Assembly (NCBI GenBank): GCA_958443615.1
Contig: CAUCLI010000002.1
Location: 1-64,000, forward strand
Source of the DNA: an uncultured Collinsella sp.
Lineage (GTDB): Bacteria; Actinomycetota; Coriobacteriia; Coriobacteriales; Coriobacteriaceae
DNA: 64,000 nt
Direction of reading: 5' to 3'
Shown: positions 46,715 to 55,192 of the stretch, piece by piece
How the letters are laid out: each line of letters begins with the position of its first letter
Position numbering within the stretch: the stretch's first letter is position 1
Notes under the pieces: model-generated
Told to the model about the DNA's origin: nothing
Seen by the model: the letters and a program-made list of their open reading frames with translations, nothing else
Database searches by the model: none
Position numbers and translations under genes: made by a program

Positions 46715-49330
46715 CTAGATGAAATACTGGTAGTAGCCACTGTCCTCACCATGCTTCTTTATGTTCTCCAGCAGGCTGGTGGTCACCTTGAGGCTCTGGG
46801 ACTCCCGCAGCAGTTCATCCACCAACGTGGCAACAACCTCGCGCGGCCCTGCGATTGAGGGCAAGACCTTTTGCGCAAAGGCGTAGTCAAGAGGAGCGTA
46901 CGCACCCGAGACCTCGTCTGCGGACATGAGCGGGGTTGCCGCGGAGATGTAGCGACGCATCATGAGCAGCGAGCGATGCGAGATGGGCATGCCGTTGTCC
47001 TTGCAAACGTTTGCAAGCGTGCTGAAGAGCATGTCGAGCGCATCATCCTCGAATTCCGTTCCCGTGCCGCCAAAGACCTTGAGCAACTGGCCATACGAAT
47101 AGGGAATCACCTGGTCAAATGCATCATCGACATCAAGAGAACCCAGCTCATCCATGGAGTTGGGGGCCTTGAGCGTGATGACCCAGCTGCGGTCCAAGAA
47201 ACGCGGCGAGAGCGCCTCGGTGGTGTGGTCGTAGTTCACCGTCGCCAAGAACCGCATGTGCCCGGGGAGGCGCCAGTCTTCCTCACGCCCCAAGGCGAGC
47301 TTGCCGCCGCACGTGCGGAACGTGTCGCACGCGTGCATGAACGGCCCCCAGTAATGCTCGATGGGCGACAGATTGGCCTCGTCGAGCAAGAACAGATAGG
47401 GAGCGATATCGCCCTCGCCGGCGCGTTCGGCAGACAGGCGCTTCATGGCGTCGAACACCTGCGGAATGGTCTTCTCGTACGTCTTGGCAATGGGGTTGTG
47501 GTAACCGATGTAATCCTTGTACGAGGTCCAACCGTTCTCCACATCGATCTCGGTAAAGCGGGAGAGGTCTGGGTTGTTGCTGGTGAGGCCCAAGGCACCG
47601 GCAAGGATACGGCACATGCTCGTTTTGCCCGTACCCGGCGTTCCGGCAAACGTGGTGATGTAGCCCTGCATGAGGCACGTGACCATGTTCACCGCCTCGT
47701 TGCGGCTCACGGACCGGCCACCCATCTTTGTGATGCGCTTCGAGATCTCCTCGACCAGCTCGCCGGGGGTCATCGAGTCCGCATCCCCGCGGACGGGGAC
47801 GAGCAGCGGCGCGGAAGCCCCCTCTTGGCGCTCGTCGAGCTCCAAGTCGTTTACCGCACGGACCACCTTGCGCAGGATCTCGTTCTCCAAGATCTTGCCC
47901 GTTGCAGTGGCCTCGTTGTTGAGATTTGCCAGGATGCGGTCGATCTGCTCCTCTACGGCAAGCTTGCTGTGCACCGCGCGCTCGTAGCGGTCCTGCGCGT
48001 CCTTTATCGCCGCCTCGCGCTCAGTAATGCAAGCGTCAAGCTGCTCGATCTCGCCCCGTCTTTTTGCCAGGGCGTCGGCGATGGTCTTTTCGGCGTTGGC
48101 GCGAGCCTGGCTTTCCTCCTCGCGAGCGCGGCTGCATGCCTCTTTGGCATCGGCCTCCTCTTTGAGCAAGGTGTTGCGGCGCGTGCGGACATCCTCCATC
48201 TCGCGCTCGAGCTTATAGCGCTCCTCATCAAGGCGCTCCTTGATGCTGGCACTCTTGAGCAGGCGGTCCTTGACCGCAGGGTACACGTCGTCGCGCGCCA
48301 TGGCGCGGCCGAGGCGCTCATCGTCGATGCGCGTGAGGATCTGATTCAGCACCTCTTTGTTGAAGAGGATCGCATCTTCCATGCCGTCGACGGCATCCTC
48401 CAGGCGCTTGCGGCGCTGCGCATCGAGACCTGCGGTTGAGGCTGAGTGGCAATAGTCGTGGATGGCGCTTTTGAGCGAGTTGAGCGTTGGCTTGTCAAAG
48501 GCCTTCATCTTCTCGGAGCCGTTGATGATGCTGCGGAACAGCTCGCCCATGCGCTCCTCGGGCAGCCAGTCGAAAGAATCATCCTCCCCCGCCTTGTCGA
48601 TGAGCGCGTCGATGTAGCCGCGCTGCAGGAACGAGGCGATCTGGGCATGGCCGCCCTCCGCATCGCGGTTGAGCGCGATGCGCTCGGAACCCGGGATGCT
48701 CATGAATCGATACACCCGGTAGTCGAGGTGCTCGAGCGCCGTCAAACGCAGGCATCCCTGCTGGTTTAGTTGATAGGAAAAGGGGCCGAAATACGCCGGG
48801 CCATCCGCCGTGCGTTCCTGCAGGAAAATGTGAGGGCAGCACAGCTCACCCGCATCGGCGGACAGGCGAATCGGGGCTTTCAGCGGACGTGAGAAGTCGA
48901 TTTTCGCAGACTCGGGAACCTTGAAGACCTGATACAGATCCCTTGCGGCAGACGATTCGGCAAGGCGCTCGATACTCACGTGCGAGCTGCGCAGGTCGGG
49001 ATCGAAAAACGCTAGGAGCTGATCGGTCACGCTCGCGGTTCCGTAGCTCGCGTTGCTCTTGAACGACGCGGAGACCATCGCCATGACCACATGGCCGTAG
49101 CGCTCCTCCATCTCGCCCATGGACACCGTCGCCCAGCGGTTCGACGGCATGGCGGTAAACGCGCCGTCATCGGGGAACGACGCCTCGTCCACGCGCTCGT
49201 ACTGGCCGTTGACCAGCGCGTAAACCGGATGCAAGCTAAAGGCCCTCGCCATTGGGTCGTCTGGATACGATGCCCAACAGATGAGTTTCTTGTTGACGTA
49301 CCGATCGGCGTCGCCGTATCCGTAACTCAT
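46715..49330 (-). CDS. McrB-like AAA+ restriction GTPase/ATPase
   Basis: The 871-residue protein starts at ATG 49330 (MSYGYGDADRYV). An N-terminal region of about 320 residues is probably the sensor part. A coiled coil covers about 375-490. The AAA+ module follows with Walker A AGTPGTGKTSMC near residue 600 and Walker B LFLLDEANLSP, then SPRFLDRSW, as in McrB-type proteins. McrB oligomerises and drives DNA translocation for McrC. The coiled coil between sensor and motor is a notable addition. The gene is the first of a two-gene operon. Confidence 0.85.
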   Translation of the reverse strand: MSYGYGDADRYVNKKLICWASYPDDPMARAFSLHPVYALVNGQYERVDEASFPDDGAFTAMPSNRWATVSMGEMEERYGHVVMAMVSASFKSNASYGTASVTDQLLAFFDPDLRSSHVSIERLAESSAARDLYQVFKVPESAKIDFSRPLKAPIRLSADAGELCCPHIFLQERTADGPAYFGPFSYQLNQQGCLRLTALEHLDYRVYRFMSIPGSERIALNRDAEGGHAQIASFLQRGYIDALIDKAGEDDSFDWLPEERMGELFRSIINGSEKMKAFDKPTLNSLKSAIHDYCHSASTAGLDAQRRKRLEDAVDGMEDAILFNKEVLNQILTRIDDERLGRAMARDDVYPAVKDRLLKSASIKERLDEERYKLEREMEDVRTRRNTLLKEEADAKEACSRAREEESQARANAEKTIADALAKRRGEIEQLDACITEREAAIKDAQDRYERAVHSKLAVEEQIDRILANLNNEATATGKILENEILRKVVRAVNDLELDERQEGASAPLLVPVRGDADSMTPGELVEEISKRITKMGGRSVSRNEAVNMVTCLMQGYITTFAGTPGTGKTSMCRILAGALGLTSNNPDLSRFTEIDVENGWTSYKDYIGYHNPIAKTYEKTIPQVFDAMKRLSAERAGEGDIAPYLFLLDEANLSPIEHYWGPFMHACDTFRTCGGKLALGREEDWRLPGHMRFLATVNYDHTTEALSPRFLDRSWVITLKAPNSMDELGSLDVDDAFDQVIPYSYGQLLKVFGGTGTEFEDDALDMLFSTLANVCKDNGMPISHRSLLMMRRYISAATPLMSADEVSGAYAPLDYAFAQKVLPSIAGPREVVATLVDELLRESQSLKVTTSLLENIKKHGEDSGYYQYFI

Positions 49331-49476
49331 AATGCAACACCCTCCCTTGTATTGGGAGCCGCCCTGCATCTTCTTCCAACAGACGACTCCGCCCATTGAG
49401 ATACACCTTATCAGCCCGTACGGACACGAAGTGCGGAGTTGACTTTTTATTCCGTTAGCGTAGGCGCTCTGACCTT

Positions 49477-51123
49477 CTACCGCTCGAAGACCTTCCACCC
49501 GCCGAGATACGTGGCCACGACCCGAGCACCCTGGATCTCGCTGGGGTCACACGCGGTGATGTCGCGGTCGAGCACCACGAAGTCCGCCAGGTAGCCCGGG
49601 GCGATCTGGCCGAGTTCGTCTTCGCGCCCGGCCGCCGCGGCGCTGCCGGCGGTGTAGATGCGCAGGGCCTCGGCGGCGCTGATGCGCTCACCCGGCAACC
49701 AGCCGCCTGCGGGTTCGTGCGTGAACGGATCCTGACGCGTCACGGCGCAGTACAGCACATCCATGCTGGTCACGGCCGTGATCGGAGAATCAGTGCCAAA
49801 GGCCTGCTCCACACCGCGGTCCTCATAAGTCGCGAAGGGCCACATGACCCGGCTGCGCTCCTCGCCCAGGTCGCGCTCGGGGCCGCCCGGATCCAGCGTG
49901 ATATGGCCGGGCTGGGAACTCGCGAGCACACCGAGCTCGGCCAAACGGTCAATGTCCTCGGGCAACAGGTTCTCGAGGTGCTCGAGCGTGTTGCGACCCT
50001 GCATGGGCGCCCCGTACCAGGCCATCGCCTCACCGAAAATGTCGAGCGCCTCATGGATGGCGCGATCTCCGATGGTATGGATGCGCACGGAGTGGCCGCG
50101 CTCGGCGGCGGCGAGCACCAACTCGCGCATGCGGTCCGCAGGCACCGTGGGGCGCCCGCAGTCGCCGTCGAAGCGCGCGTTCGTGTACGGCTCGGTCAGC
50201 CACGCGGTATGTTGGCTGCTCACGCCGTCGAAGAACTGTTTGAAGCCCGGCGCGCGCAGCAGGGGGAACTCCTCGCCCGCATAGCGGTCCTGCAGATCCT
50301 CGAGGCGCGACTGGTCGTCGAGCAGCGTGGGGTACATGTGCACACGCAGGGTGAGCTTGCCCTCGCGCGAGAGCTTCTCGTACACGTCGTCGCGGATGAA
50401 ATCGCAGCCGGGATGCGGCATGAGGGCCATGTCGCAAATCGACGTGATACCCTGCTCGGCCATGCGCGCCATCTGGGCCTCGTAAGCGGAGGCGATGTCG
50501 TCCTCGGTAAGCCACTCGAGACAGCGCGGCAAGAGTTCCATCGCCGCCGCCTCGCGGATGATGCCCGTGAGTTCCCCGTCCCCGTCTTTGTCATAGCTAC
50601 CGCCCTGCGGGGGCACGGAATCGCGCGTGATGCCGAGAGCATCGAGGGCGCACGTGTTCATCCACAGCGTATGGCCGTCGCCCGAGTACATCACGCAGGG
50701 ACGGTCGGGGAATGCCTCGTCGAGCGAATGCTTGGTGGGCGGCACCGGCGGGTCCCAGCGATAATCGCGCCAGCCCTGGGTGACCACCCAGGCATGGGCG
50801 GGCAGACTCTGGGCGAACTCCTTCGTGCGTTCGACGAGCTCGGCCTCGCTCTCCCCCATGTGCATGAGCAAGTAGGGGGATCCGCCGAGGGCAGTGTGAA
50901 AGAAATGCAGGTGGGCGTCGTGGAAGCCAGGGCAAATGAATGCATCGCCATAGTCGAGTACGGGCGTGCCGGCCGGGCACGCCTCGATGACGTCCTCAGG
51001 CGAACCCATAAACGCAATCCGATCGCCCGTCACGGCGAACGCCAGTGGCCGCGACGTCCGCTCCCCCGCCGTGCTCGTGAACACGTGCGAGGATGTGACG
51101 ATGTAATCGACCGAACGAGTCAT
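49477..51123 (-). CDS. YtcJ-like amidohydrolase
   Basis: The 548-residue metal-dependent hydrolase has the HxH metal motif in GFHDAHLHFFH (residue about 70), the HTIGDRAIHEAL segment and the C-terminal SPITAVTSMDVL part with a metal-binding Asp. YtcJ-like enzymes cleave amide or cyclic amide bonds; physiological substrates are unknown. No signal peptide is present. The gene starts three bases after the stop of the ATPase gene at 51126, so the two are probably cotranscribed, although no functional link is apparent. Confidence 0.9.
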   Translation of the reverse strand: MTRSVDYIVTSSHVFTSTAGERTSRPLAFAVTGDRIAFMGSPEDVIEACPAGTPVLDYGDAFICPGFHDAHLHFFHTALGGSPYLLMHMGESEAELVERTKEFAQSLPAHAWVVTQGWRDYRWDPPVPPTKHSLDEAFPDRPCVMYSGDGHTLWMNTCALDALGITRDSVPPQGGSYDKDGDGELTGIIREAAAMELLPRCLEWLTEDDIASAYEAQMARMAEQGITSICDMALMPHPGCDFIRDDVYEKLSREGKLTLRVHMYPTLLDDQSRLEDLQDRYAGEEFPLLRAPGFKQFFDGVSSQHTAWLTEPYTNARFDGDCGRPTVPADRMRELVLAAAERGHSVRIHTIGDRAIHEALDIFGEAMAWYGAPMQGRNTLEHLENLLPEDIDRLAELGVLASSQPGHITLDPGGPERDLGEERSRVMWPFATYEDRGVEQAFGTDSPITAVTSMDVLYCAVTRQDPFTHEPAGGWLPGERISAAEALRIYTAGSAAAAGREDELGQIAPGYLADFVVLDRDITACDPSEIQGARVVATYLGGWKVFER

Positions 51124-51125
51124 AA

Positions 51126-52232
51126 TCAGCCCTCCGCATCCCTCAGGTACTCGCGCAAAAATGGAACGTCGAAGTCTACCAGTCCATGCCCCGCCGCCTC
51201 AATCACTCCGGCATCAATGAGCCGACGGCGATATTTCTGGGCATAATCTTGAGTGCGCTCCATTCGGTCGGAAATGTCCTTCATGCGTGACGGCCCCTCA
51301 TCTTGGGCCATCGCCAAGAGAAATTCGACGTCTTGCCCCGAAAGCGAGGCGACGGTCGTTCCGCATACATCGTTCTTGTAATCTTCTTCAGATAACGCAA
51401 CGGCACTTCGCAGCAAAGGTCCGTCGGCAGTTCCGCCATTGGGGAGCCGAACGGCCACGTTATACCCCAGCAGCTGGAGAAGGTATGGAGATCCCTGGGC
51501 GGTACGCGCAAGGTATGACACTCCACCTTCATCTATATTGATGCCCAGCTGATCAAATGCGCGCTCGTAAAACGCCCTCACGTCCCCAATGCGCAAGGAT
51601 TCCAGCCTGACTTTTCTCGAGCGATTGAGGAACGTGAGCACCTTGTCGTTGAGCGTTGCCGACACGGCGCCGGGCAGCCCGGCCAGGACCATGGCAACGT
51701 TGAGGCCCTCGCCCACCAGCTCCTGATACACCGTGACCAGCTGCCTGATCTCAGGCGAGTTGGCCTGAAGTTCATCGATCAGGATAAGCACGCCGTGCCC
51801 GCGCGAGCTCAGCTCGCGGACGAGTTGCGTCAACTTGTACTGAGAGCTCTTCGTCTCTTGGATATCTCGACTGAACTCAAGGCCCACCGAGAAGCCCAAG
51901 ACTCCGACATTCGCCCCCGACACACGCGGCGTATCCCGATTGGAAATGAGCCTCGATCCACTTTCCTGAACCTTCTCCACCACACGCTCGAGCATCCCCT
52001 CGGCAACCACCGTGGGCGTAGAGACCGCGTATCCCATTTTTGCCGCCCGGTCGGCGAGCTCCCAAAGCAAGACGGTCTTACCCGACCCCCTCTGCCCGAG
52101 CATCACAATCGACCGCTCCCGCGAACCGGGCTCCGTTGACAGCCCTTGCAGCAGCGTATGCAGAACGCCCTCACGTCCAACGAGAAATGAGGGGCGATTG
52201 CCAAACGAGGGCGAGAAGATAATCGGCCGCAT
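51126..52232 (-). CDS. AAA ATPase (ORC/CDC6-like fold), function unknown
   Basis: The 368-residue protein has Walker A MLGQRGSGKTVLLWELAD near residue 45, Walker B GVLILIDELQ near 150 and a C-terminal winged-helix-like segment (RTQDYAQKYRRRLIDAGVIE). It resembles the archaeal-type ATPases seen as stand-alone accessory genes. The ATG follows AAAGGAG. Its 5' flank consists of a 19-base tandem repeat and the remains of a DUF262 gene, which suggests a recombined junction. Confidence 0.85.
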   Translation of the reverse strand: MRPIIFSPSFGNRPSFLVGREGVLHTLLQGLSTEPGSRERSIVMLGQRGSGKTVLLWELADRAAKMGYAVSTPTVVAEGMLERVVEKVQESGSRLISNRDTPRVSGANVGVLGFSVGLEFSRDIQETKSSQYKLTQLVRELSSRGHGVLILIDELQANSPEIRQLVTVYQELVGEGLNVAMVLAGLPGAVSATLNDKVLTFLNRSRKVRLESLRIGDVRAFYERAFDQLGINIDEGGVSYLARTAQGSPYLLQLLGYNVAVRLPNGGTADGPLLRSAVALSEEDYKNDVCGTTVASLSGQDVEFLLAMAQDEGPSRMKDISDRMERTQDYAQKYRRRLIDAGVIEAAGHGLVDFDVPFLREYLRDAEG

Positions 52233-52243
52233 AACGCTCCTTT

Positions 52244-52279
52244 CCTTTTTTTCCTATTTTTTCCTTTTTTTCCTATTTT
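52244..52279 (-). repeat. Two tandem copies of a 19-base T/C tract upstream of the ATPase gene
   Basis: The unit CCTTTTTTTCCTATTTTTT occurs twice in a row on the plus strand. On the coding strand it gives four AGGAA-like elements on A tracts just before the ribosome site of the ATPase gene. Slippage here could change spacing or translation. Confidence 0.8.
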
Positions 52280-52284
52280 ATTCC

Positions 52285-52594
52285 GGCGGGTCCTTGGATC
52301 ATCCTCATACTCAAGGGCGAGGACATCCTTTTTCTTGCAGCTGACAGATCAAAAACCGGTCTTGCGCTTCCTCATGTAAGAGCCGTAAAGCGTCACCGCC
52401 GTGAGAAACGCCGCCTCATCTATGCCCTCGAACAAGTCAGTTCTGAACTCGGACCCCTCTCCCACAATCACCTTTTGGCAGGAAGTCCAATCCTTGCGCA
52501 GGTCGAACTCCCTCGTGGCGAACATAGCCGTCACTAACTCGAACACGGTGAGAGGGACACCTCCGGTGTTGACGTTCTCTTCATCGCGACTCAA
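52285..52594 (-). pseudogene. Decayed DUF262 (GmrSD-type) restriction gene fragment
   Basis: The frame from 52594 reads EENVNTGGVPLTVFELVTAM, then REFDLRKDW, the hallmark NTGG...FELxTA...LR.DW of DUF262 proteins of type IV GmrSD systems. After RKRKTGF a TGA stop interrupts, but the same frame goes on SVSCKKKDVLALEYEDD, a stretch also found in the family. The N-terminal domain and the nuclease part are absent. Confidence 0.7.
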
Positions 52595-52629
52595 TTAATC
52601 CGTAGCAGCCTGATCCCCAAAGAGCAGTA

Positions 52630-53391
52630 ATGATGTTAGACATCGAAAAACACGAGGATAAAGCTCTCGTAAAGAAGAATCAGGAGGCCGGCCACGGACC
52701 GAACCGAGTGCGGCTAGTTGTTGTGAGCGCAACCCTGCTCCTCATCCTCTCCTTCACCATTTCCTTTGCCTCTTGCACCGGCCCCTCCACCGCGACTTCC
52801 CCACGGCCCGGCAGCGCCCCGCAGGTCAAGACGGAGATGCCTACAGCTAAGGCAGCGAACGCAGGAAGAGACGAGGACACCAGCTGCGCACAGGAAGATG
52901 AAACCGCGCAGAACGGCACCCAGGCCGCGACGGGCAAGCCGGCTGACGGAAACGCGACCGCGAGCAAGCCCAGCGGCGGCAGCTCAAACGAAAACACAAG
53001 CGGGGGAAACGCGGGCGCGAGCAAGCCCGACGGTGGTAACTCGGGATCCGCCGAACCGCCCGCGCAGTCCCATAAGCACACCTGGGTCGATGTGACCGAA
53101 GATCGCTGGGTTTCGAACAGCGTGTGGGTTGTCGATCAGGCCGCATGGGATGAACAGGTTGCGACAGGAAGCGTATGGCATTGCAACTGTGGTGCCACGT
53201 TTAACTCCGCTAGCGCAATTGCCGCACATGCTGAAGAAATGGCCCTTCAGGGTTCGTTCAACCACGGTAGCTGGGTCGAGACCATCTATGGAACCGTTCA
53301 CCACGACGAAGTGGGGCATTGGGAGGACCAGGGTCATTACGAGACGGTTGTCGTGGGCCGCAAGTGCTCTGGGTGCGGTGCAGCGAGATAG
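52630..53391 (+). CDS. Membrane-anchored protein with Cys/His-rich C-terminal domain
   Basis: Of the 253 residues, a hydrophobic segment at about 29-48 ends at Cys49 (FASC), a possible but imperfect lipobox. Residues 50-145 are low complexity, rich in Gly, Ser, Asn, Ala and Thr with repeated SKPxGG units, as in cell-envelope linkers. The C-terminal domain has CNCGATFNSASAIAAHAEE, further His residues (GTVHHDEVGHWED) and a final CSGCGA, which together look like a zinc-binding fold facing outward. I do not recognise a characterised relative. The gene is alone, between the GmrSD remnant and tRNA-Thr. Confidence 0.75.
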   Translation: MMLDIEKHEDKALVKKNQEAGHGPNRVRLVVVSATLLLILSFTISFASCTGPSTATSPRPGSAPQVKTEMPTAKAANAGRDEDTSCAQEDETAQNGTQAATGKPADGNATASKPSGGSSNENTSGGNAGASKPDGGNSGSAEPPAQSHKHTWVDVTEDRWVSNSVWVVDQAAWDEQVATGSVWHCNCGATFNSASAIAAHAEEMALQGSFNHGSWVETIYGTVHHDEVGHWEDQGHYETVVVGRKCSGCGAAR

Positions 53392-53660
53392 ACCGCTCGC
53401 ACGCCAAGAAGAGCCCGAAGACCTCCTCGATTGGGCTCACGAAGCAGGAAAGGCCTGCTTGAAGTTGTTCTGATGCCAATCGGCCTCCCCAAGCGGTTTT
53501 CAACCCTTCCCACAGCCTGCGGGCAGATTGCAAGGCCCTCCGGCCGTGGAAAGCATTGAAAACCGCTCCGTTCGGCAGCGACGACTTGATGGATTTTTCT
53601 CCATAAGACATTCTTTCACCCCTATTTCATCCCTTTTGAAATTAAGGATGAGGGATGGAA
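53392..53660. other. Non-coding gap with a GCGGTTTTCAA inverted repeat
   Basis: AGCGGTTTTCAA (53492-53503) faces TTGAAAACCGCT (53556-53567); TTCCCAC and GTGGAAA inside them extend the pairing. No T run follows on the plus strand. No gene is visible in the gap. Confidence 0.6.
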
Positions 53661-53661
53661 A

Positions 53662-53696
53662 CAAAAACAGGTCAGAGGAACAATACCTCTGACCTG
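53662..53696 (-). terminator. Terminator after tRNA-Thr
   Basis: CAGGTCAGAGG (53668-53678) pairs with CCTCTGACCTG (53686-53696), followed by five T on the minus strand, ten bases after the tRNA end. Confidence 0.93.
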
Positions 53697-53706
53697 CTGA
53701 TTTCGA

Positions 53707-53782
53707 TGGAGCCAGCGACCGGGCTCGAACCGGTGACCCCCGCTTTACGAGAGCGGTGCTCTGCCAACTGAGCTACGCTGGC
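53707..53782 (-). tRNA. tRNA-Thr (anticodon CGT), CCA encoded
   Basis: The minus strand folds as a cloverleaf: acceptor GCCAGCG with CGCTGGC, D-loop with AGCTCAGTTGGCAGAGC, anticodon stem CCGCT/AGCGG with loop CTCGTAA, and T-arm with GGTTCGAGCCC. The anticodon CGT reads ACG (threonine). The terminal CCA is encoded (53707-53709). Confidence 0.97.
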
Positions 53783-53998
53783 GACCCCATGGCGGAAACG
53801 GGCACGCCCGTTCCGACGATTGTCTATAGTACGTGGAAAAGCGCCCGTGCGCAAGTACCTAATGCCCCTGCTGGAAAAACTCTGTCGTCGGGCGATACGC
53901 CCCCCCCTGCGAAGGGGCGAAGCCCCGGCAGCCGCATGTGCCGGGGCAAAATGAATCAATTCGTACCTGTCCCCAATTGGCCCCCAATCGACCAGACA
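53783..53998. other. Gap between tRNA-Thr and PNP gene with hairpin and repeat copy
   Basis: GCCCCGGCA (53922-53930) pairs with TGCCGGGGC (53939-53947), just beyond the end of the phosphorylase gene, but without a T run. Positions 53962-53980 contain the GTCCCCAATT repeat core. A C8 tract lies at 53900-53907. Confidence 0.6.
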
Positions 53999-54814
53999 TC
54001 AGGCGCCGAGGCGGCGGATCGTGGCGAGAGCGAGGGCCTGCATGGCCTCGGAGGCGGCGTCGGCGGCTCCGAGCACCTTGGCATGGCTCTCACCCGGGCA
54101 ACCCGCCTTATTGGTGACGAGCGTGATGCCGAGCACCTGCATCCCCATGGCGCGCGCCATGATGGCCTCGCACACCGTTGACATGCCCACGTAATCGGCG
54201 CCGAGCGTGCCGAGCATGCGGATCTCGGCGGGCGTCTCGTAGCTGGGGCCGAGCAGGCCCGCGTACACGCCCTCGGCGAGTTCCATGCCGAGGTCGGCGG
54301 CGGCGTCGCGCGCCAATCCGGAGAGATACGGGGAATATGCGCCTGCCATGGACACGAACGGGCTATCCACCTCCGCGGCGGCAACACCCACGGGAGTCGC
54401 AAGCGGGTTGCGCCCGGTGAGGTTGATCTGGTCGGTGATGATGCCGACGGTGCCCGGGGCGATGTCGCCGACGGCGCCGGTCGCGCAGCTCAGCACGATG
54501 CTGCGGCATCCCAGCTTATGAGCATGGCGCACGAGCGAGGTCACCTGCAGGGCATCGTAACCCTGATACATGTGCACACGCCCCGGGTACACCACCACGG
54601 GGACGCCATCGAGCTCACCGACGAGCACCGTGAACCGATGCCCTTCCACGGGAATCGCTTCCACCGGGAACCCATCGATATCGCTGTACGGTATGTGGCG
54701 GACGACCCGCACGCGCTCCCCCAACGATCCCAAACCGCTTCCCAACACGATGGCGAGCGGGTGCTCCATGGTCGGCTTGCACCACGCGGCGACTTTCTCA
54801 AACGTCTCGTCCAT
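53999..54814 (-). CDS. Purine-nucleoside phosphorylase (PNP/MTAP family)
   Basis: The 271-residue enzyme splits purine nucleosides with phosphate for salvage. It has the phosphate-binding GSGLGSLGERV, the YPGRVHMYQGYD segment with its catalytic-loop residues, GPSYETPAEIRML with the purine-site Glu, and VTNKAG with the purine-site Asn. This is the trimeric, mammalian-like class. ATG 54814 (MDETFEKVAAWC) follows AAAGGA. The gene is monocistronic. Confidence 0.94.
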   Translation of the reverse strand: MDETFEKVAAWCKPTMEHPLAIVLGSGLGSLGERVRVVRHIPYSDIDGFPVEAIPVEGHRFTVLVGELDGVPVVVYPGRVHMYQGYDALQVTSLVRHAHKLGCRSIVLSCATGAVGDIAPGTVGIITDQINLTGRNPLATPVGVAAAEVDSPFVSMAGAYSPYLSGLARDAAADLGMELAEGVYAGLLGPSYETPAEIRMLGTLGADYVGMSTVCEAIMARAMGMQVLGITLVTNKAGCPGESHAKVLGAADAASEAMQALALATIRRLGA

Positions 54815-55192
54815 GACGATCGTCCTTTCTCCTTGCTGAGACGAGAGCGGGACCGATCCGCCCTCGTGGGCACCGTCCCAGCATAGCAAGTCGTCAGTCG
54901 CGGGTGCATGCGACCCGTGAGCGGCCCCCATGGCAAGCTGAACGTGAGAATGGGCGGGCGGTCAGGCGAATAGGCGCATAATAATGGTCGCGATTTGCCA
55001 GGCTGTCGCAGCATGGCAAATCGCGACCGGAAGTCACAGGTTTGAAGGGGAGTTTTGGTCGCAAAACGTCTGGCTGGACCAGCGTGGCAAATCGCGACCG
55101 GACTGGGAGACGGCGGGTACTCGCTCAACTGGCATAGAGAACAGGGGTGCGCTACAGGCGCCCCGACACCCTACGCGTACAGACCCGACATC
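54815..55192. repeat. Gap with GGTCGCGATTTGCCA repeats and a 22-base tandem duplication
   Basis: GGTCGCGATTTGCCA (54986-55000) faces its exact complement at 55014-55028; a third copy of TGGCAAATCGCGACC lies at 55085-55099. Positions 55163-55184 and 55185-55206 are 22-base tandem copies (one mismatch) in which the second covers the last codons of the SurA-like gene. No gene is apparent in this 378-base gap. Confidence 0.75.
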
